Program-made: the position numbers and the translations under genes
In this document: positions 5,605-7,175 of the stretch, piece by piece
Position numbering within the stretch: position 1 is the stretch's first letter
How the letters are laid out: each line of letters starts with the position of its first letter
Notes under the pieces: model-generated
Seen by the model: the letters and a program-made list of their open reading frames with translations, nothing else
Databases searched by the model: none
What the model was told of the DNA's origin: nothing
Origin: an uncultured Ellagibacter sp.
GTDB taxonomy: Bacteria > Actinomycetota > Coriobacteriia > Coriobacteriales > Eggerthellaceae
Reading direction: 5' to 3'
Assembly (NCBI GenBank): GCA_934661105.1
Contig: CAKUIV010000102.1
Span: 1 to 7,175, forward strand
Length of the DNA stretch: 7,175 nucleotides

Positions 5605-6882
5605 ACGGCCGCGCGCCGCCTTCGCGCCGATATCGGTGCGGAACTGCTTGCCCTCGAAGTCGATGAGGTCGCAGGCGGCATACGCACGGTTGCGCGCTTC
5701 GTCGAAGGTCGCGCCAAGCGCCACCACGTTGAGCACGCGACCGCCAGCGGTGACAAGCTCTCCTGCGGCATTATGCGCAGTGCCCGCATGGAACACCGAC
5801 ACGCCTTCGAGCGCCTCAGCGTCTTCGATTCCGGTGATGACCTTGCCCTTCTCGTACTTGCCCGGGTACCCCGCGCTCGCGAGAACGACGCACACCGCCC
5901 ACTCGTCGGCCCACGCAAGATCGATGGCGCCGTCATCGCCGGAAGCGACCGCGCGCATCACGTCGACCAGGTCGGTCTTCAACCGCGGCAGCACGACCTG
6001 GGTTTCCGGGTCGCCGAAACGCACATTGAACTCGACGATCTTGGGACCTTCGGGCGTCAGCATGAAACCGCCGTAGAGCACGCCGCGGTAATCGCGCGCG
6101 CCGTCTTTCGCAGCCGTCGCGGCCGCAGCCTTATCCATGATGGCGACCATGGAGGCCATCTCGTCGTCGGTGACGATGGGCACGGGAGAATACACGCCCA
6201 TGCCGCCGGTGTTCGGTCCCTTGTCGCCGTCGAAGACGCGCTTGTGATCCTGCGCCGGGGCCATGGGGAACGCCTTGCCGTTCGTGACGAACGCGAGCAG
6301 CGAGCATTCGGGGCCCGTCATGCACTCCTCGATGAGGACGGTCTTGCCGGCATCGCCGAACGCGCCCTCGAAGCACGCGCGGACGGCCGCTTCAGCTTCT
6401 TCCACCGTCGCCGCGACGACGACGCCCTTGCCCGCGGCGAGCCCGTCGGCCTTCACCACGATGGGAGCGCCCTGCTCGCGCACGTAGGCGATCGCAGGCT
6501 CGCATGCATCGAACGTGGCGTACTTCGCCGTGGGGATGTCGTTGTCGGCCATGAACGCCTTGCTGTGCGCCTTGCTTCCCTCGAGCAGGGCGCCCGCCGC
6601 GTCGGGGCCGAACACGGCCACACCGGCATCGCGCAGATAGTCGGCCACGCCCGCAACGAGCGGAGCCTCGGGGCCGATCGCCACGAGTTCGACGTTGTGG
6701 GACTTCACGAAATCGAGCACCGAGGCGCCGTCCATCATGTCGACGCCCGAAACGTTGGTCGCGACCGCCGCCGTGCCGCCGTTGCCCGGAGCCACGAACA
6801 GCTCGTCGCATTGAGGCGATTTGGAAAGCGCCCACGCCATCGCATGCTCGCGCCCACCGCTGCCAAGTACCAGAATGTTCAC
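5590..6882 (-). CDS. purD: PurD, phosphoribosylamine-glycine ligase (GAR synthetase)
   Basis: Joins glycine to 5-phosphoribosylamine using ATP to make glycinamide ribonucleotide, the second step of de novo purine synthesis; cytosolic, ATP-grasp fold. The 430-residue product matches the usual family length. It begins with the nucleotide-fold motif NILVLGSGGREHA (2-14), then GPEAPL (70-75), the ATP-grasp loop KADGLAAGKG (144-153), AQDHKR (210-215), GPNTGGMG (222-229), and EFNVRFGDPETQ (284-295) with the family signature RFGDPE and the metal/ATP ligands. The start is GTG at 6882, since homology begins at the next residue and AAAGGG lies 6 nt upstream. In-frame ATGs at 6948 and 6975 would add 22-31 non-conserved residues. 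It is a stand-alone PurD without fused PurM or PurN. No promoter is obvious upstream; the preceding ~200 nt are repeat- and hairpin-rich. Confidence 0.97.
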   Translation of the reverse strand: MNILVLGSGGREHAMAWALSKSPQCDELFVAPGNGGTAAVATNVSGVDMMDGASVLDFVKSHNVELVAIGPEAPLVAGVADYLRDAGVAVFGPDAAGALLEGSKAHSKAFMADNDIPTAKYATFDACEPAIAYVREQGAPIVVKADGLAAGKGVVVAATVEEAEAAVRACFEGAFGDAGKTVLIEECMTGPECSLLAFVTNGKAFPMAPAQDHKRVFDGDKGPNTGGMGVYSPVPIVTDDEMASMVAIMDKAAAATAAKDGARDYRGVLYGGFMLTPEGPKIVEFNVRFGDPETQVVLPRLKTDLVDVMRAVASGDDGAIDLAWADEWAVCVVLASAGYPGKYEKGKVITGIEDAEALEGVSVFHAGTAHNAAGELVTAGGRVLNVVALGATFDEARNRAYAACDLIDFEGKQFRTDIGAKAARGRSAWE

Positions 6883-6942
6883 GACAAACCCTTTCTCCCA
6901 GGTTAGAAAAGAAGGTGAAGAAAACGCCGAGCCGCAGGTTGC

Positions 6943-7037
6943 CCGCATGTACTCGCAGGTCAACCCCGCACTCACGAGTCACCGACTCGACGCAGGGCGA
7001 CTCGCCGACCCGCCAGCAAACCGCGTACTCGCAGGTC
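6943..7037. repeat. Direct repeat pair upstream of purD
   Basis: GTACTCGCAGGTC occurs at 6949-6961 and again at 7025-7037, exactly 76 bp apart. CCGC precedes both, immediately in the right copy (7021-7024) and with two extra bases in the left (6943-6946). Shorter relatives sharing CAGGT or GCAGGG are at 6934-6939, 6992-6997 and 7055-7059. These are candidate binding sites or leader-RNA repeats in the purD upstream region. No regulator can be named. Confidence 0.65.
6975..6989. repeat. Small inverted repeat upstream of purD
   Basis: CGAGTC (6975-6980) and GACTCG (6984-6989) are complementary around ACC. A second GACTCG at 6999-7004 offers an alternative partner for the same left arm. It lies between the two 13-bp direct repeats, in the presumed 5' region of purD. 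The loop is tight, so a protein-binding dyad is as likely as an RNA hairpin. Confidence 0.4.
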
Positions 7038-7047
7038 CATCACATCA

Positions 7048-7061
7048 CGACCCACAGGTCG
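7048..7061. repeat. Small hairpin upstream of purD
   Basis: CGACC (7048-7052) and GGTCG (7057-7061) pair perfectly around the four-base loop CACA. The right arm contains one of the CAGGT motifs that recur in this region. Alone it is short and could be chance in GC-rich DNA; its company with other repeats makes it worth recording. Confidence 0.35.
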
Positions 7062-7079
7062 CCGAAAAGCCAGCGAGCG

Positions 7080-7175
7080 GGGTTCTGGCGAGTTCAGATG
7101 CCCCGAGAGCTTGAGGACGCGTACCTTGAGGTACGCGACGAAAGCTCGCAGGGAGCAGCTGAACCGCCAGAACCC
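7080..7175. repeat. Large nested inverted repeat / candidate structured RNA (~96 nt)
   Basis: Four pairs of perfectly complementary arms nest around one loop: GGGTTCTGGCG (7080-7090) with CGCCAGAACCC (7165-7175); GTTCAG (7092-7097) with CTGAAC (7159-7164); GAGCTT (7107-7112) with AAGCTC (7142-7147); GCGTACC (7119-7125) with GGTACGC (7130-7136), loop TTGA. Between the second and third pairs TGCCCC (7099-7104) can pair with GGGAGCA (7151-7157) with one bulged A. About 36 pairs form in 96 nt, interrupted by a single-base bulge and small loops that are purine-rich on the + strand. It may continue past the window edge. It is either a structured RNA gene or leader, or a dispersed palindromic repeat; the strand is unknown. 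I cannot assign it to a named family. Confidence 0.75.

Noticed and set aside
4120..6906. 928-residue open frame on the + strand across purD and the radical-SAM gene
   Set aside because: It runs antisense through two certain genes and their intergenic hairpins. Its length comes from the third-position GC bias of the real genes, and its composition is typical of antisense shadows.
6883..6975. N-terminal extension of PurD from ATG 6975 or 6948
   Set aside because: PurD proteins begin at the NILVLGSGG strand, and a good Shine-Dalgarno precedes the GTG at 6882. The extension has no conserved character.
6972..7040. 22-codon upstream ORF before purD (ATG at 7040, - strand)
   Set aside because: It has no clear ribosome binding site and an arginine-rich composition expected from repeats in GC-rich DNA. 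Not supportable as a leader peptide without conservation.

Overview
The window is GC-rich bacterial chromosome with ordinary housekeeping content. Gene content, GC-rich codon use, a SecA without a C-terminal zinc finger but with extra residues in its second nucleotide-binding domain, and an oxidase-like HemN/HemW radical-SAM protein together suggest an actinobacterium, possibly a gut coriobacterium of the Eggerthella/Gordonibacter type. That placement is inference from protein flavour, not from a database match.

Layout. Positions 1-2782 hold secA on the + strand, with an extended -10 promoter, a Shine-Dalgarno sequence inside a small palindrome, a stem-loop right after the stop codon and a terminator-type hairpin further on. 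Positions 2783-3171 are non-coding. They contain an AT-richer 189-bp segment bounded by 26-bp imperfect terminal inverted repeats (2810-2998, a MITE-like element) and a hexamer tandem repeat (3046-3084). From 3172 to the right end all genes are on the - strand: tRNA-Phe(GAA) with its own strong promoter and terminator, a short type IV prepilin peptidase, a HemN/HemW-family radical-SAM protein with its own terminator, and purD at the right. So secA and the tRNA-Phe transcript converge on the 2783-3171 gap.

The genes do not form one pathway: protein export (secA), translation (tRNA-Phe), pilus or pseudopilus maturation (prepilin peptidase), a tetrapyrrole-type radical-SAM reaction, and purine synthesis (purD). 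purD and the radical-SAM gene are neighbours on the same strand, but 147 nt with two strong RNA hairpins separate them, so they may be separate transcripts or be linked by partial read-through.

No defence system, CRISPR array, prophage or new gene cassette was found. The most interesting material is non-coding: (1) the MITE-like element between secA and tRNA-Phe; (2) a nested ~96-nt inverted-repeat structure at the right edge (7080-7175); (3) a 17-bp hairpin between purD and the radical-SAM gene whose imperfections are all G-U wobbles on the transcribed strand; and (4) repeated 13-bp motifs and small hairpins upstream of purD.
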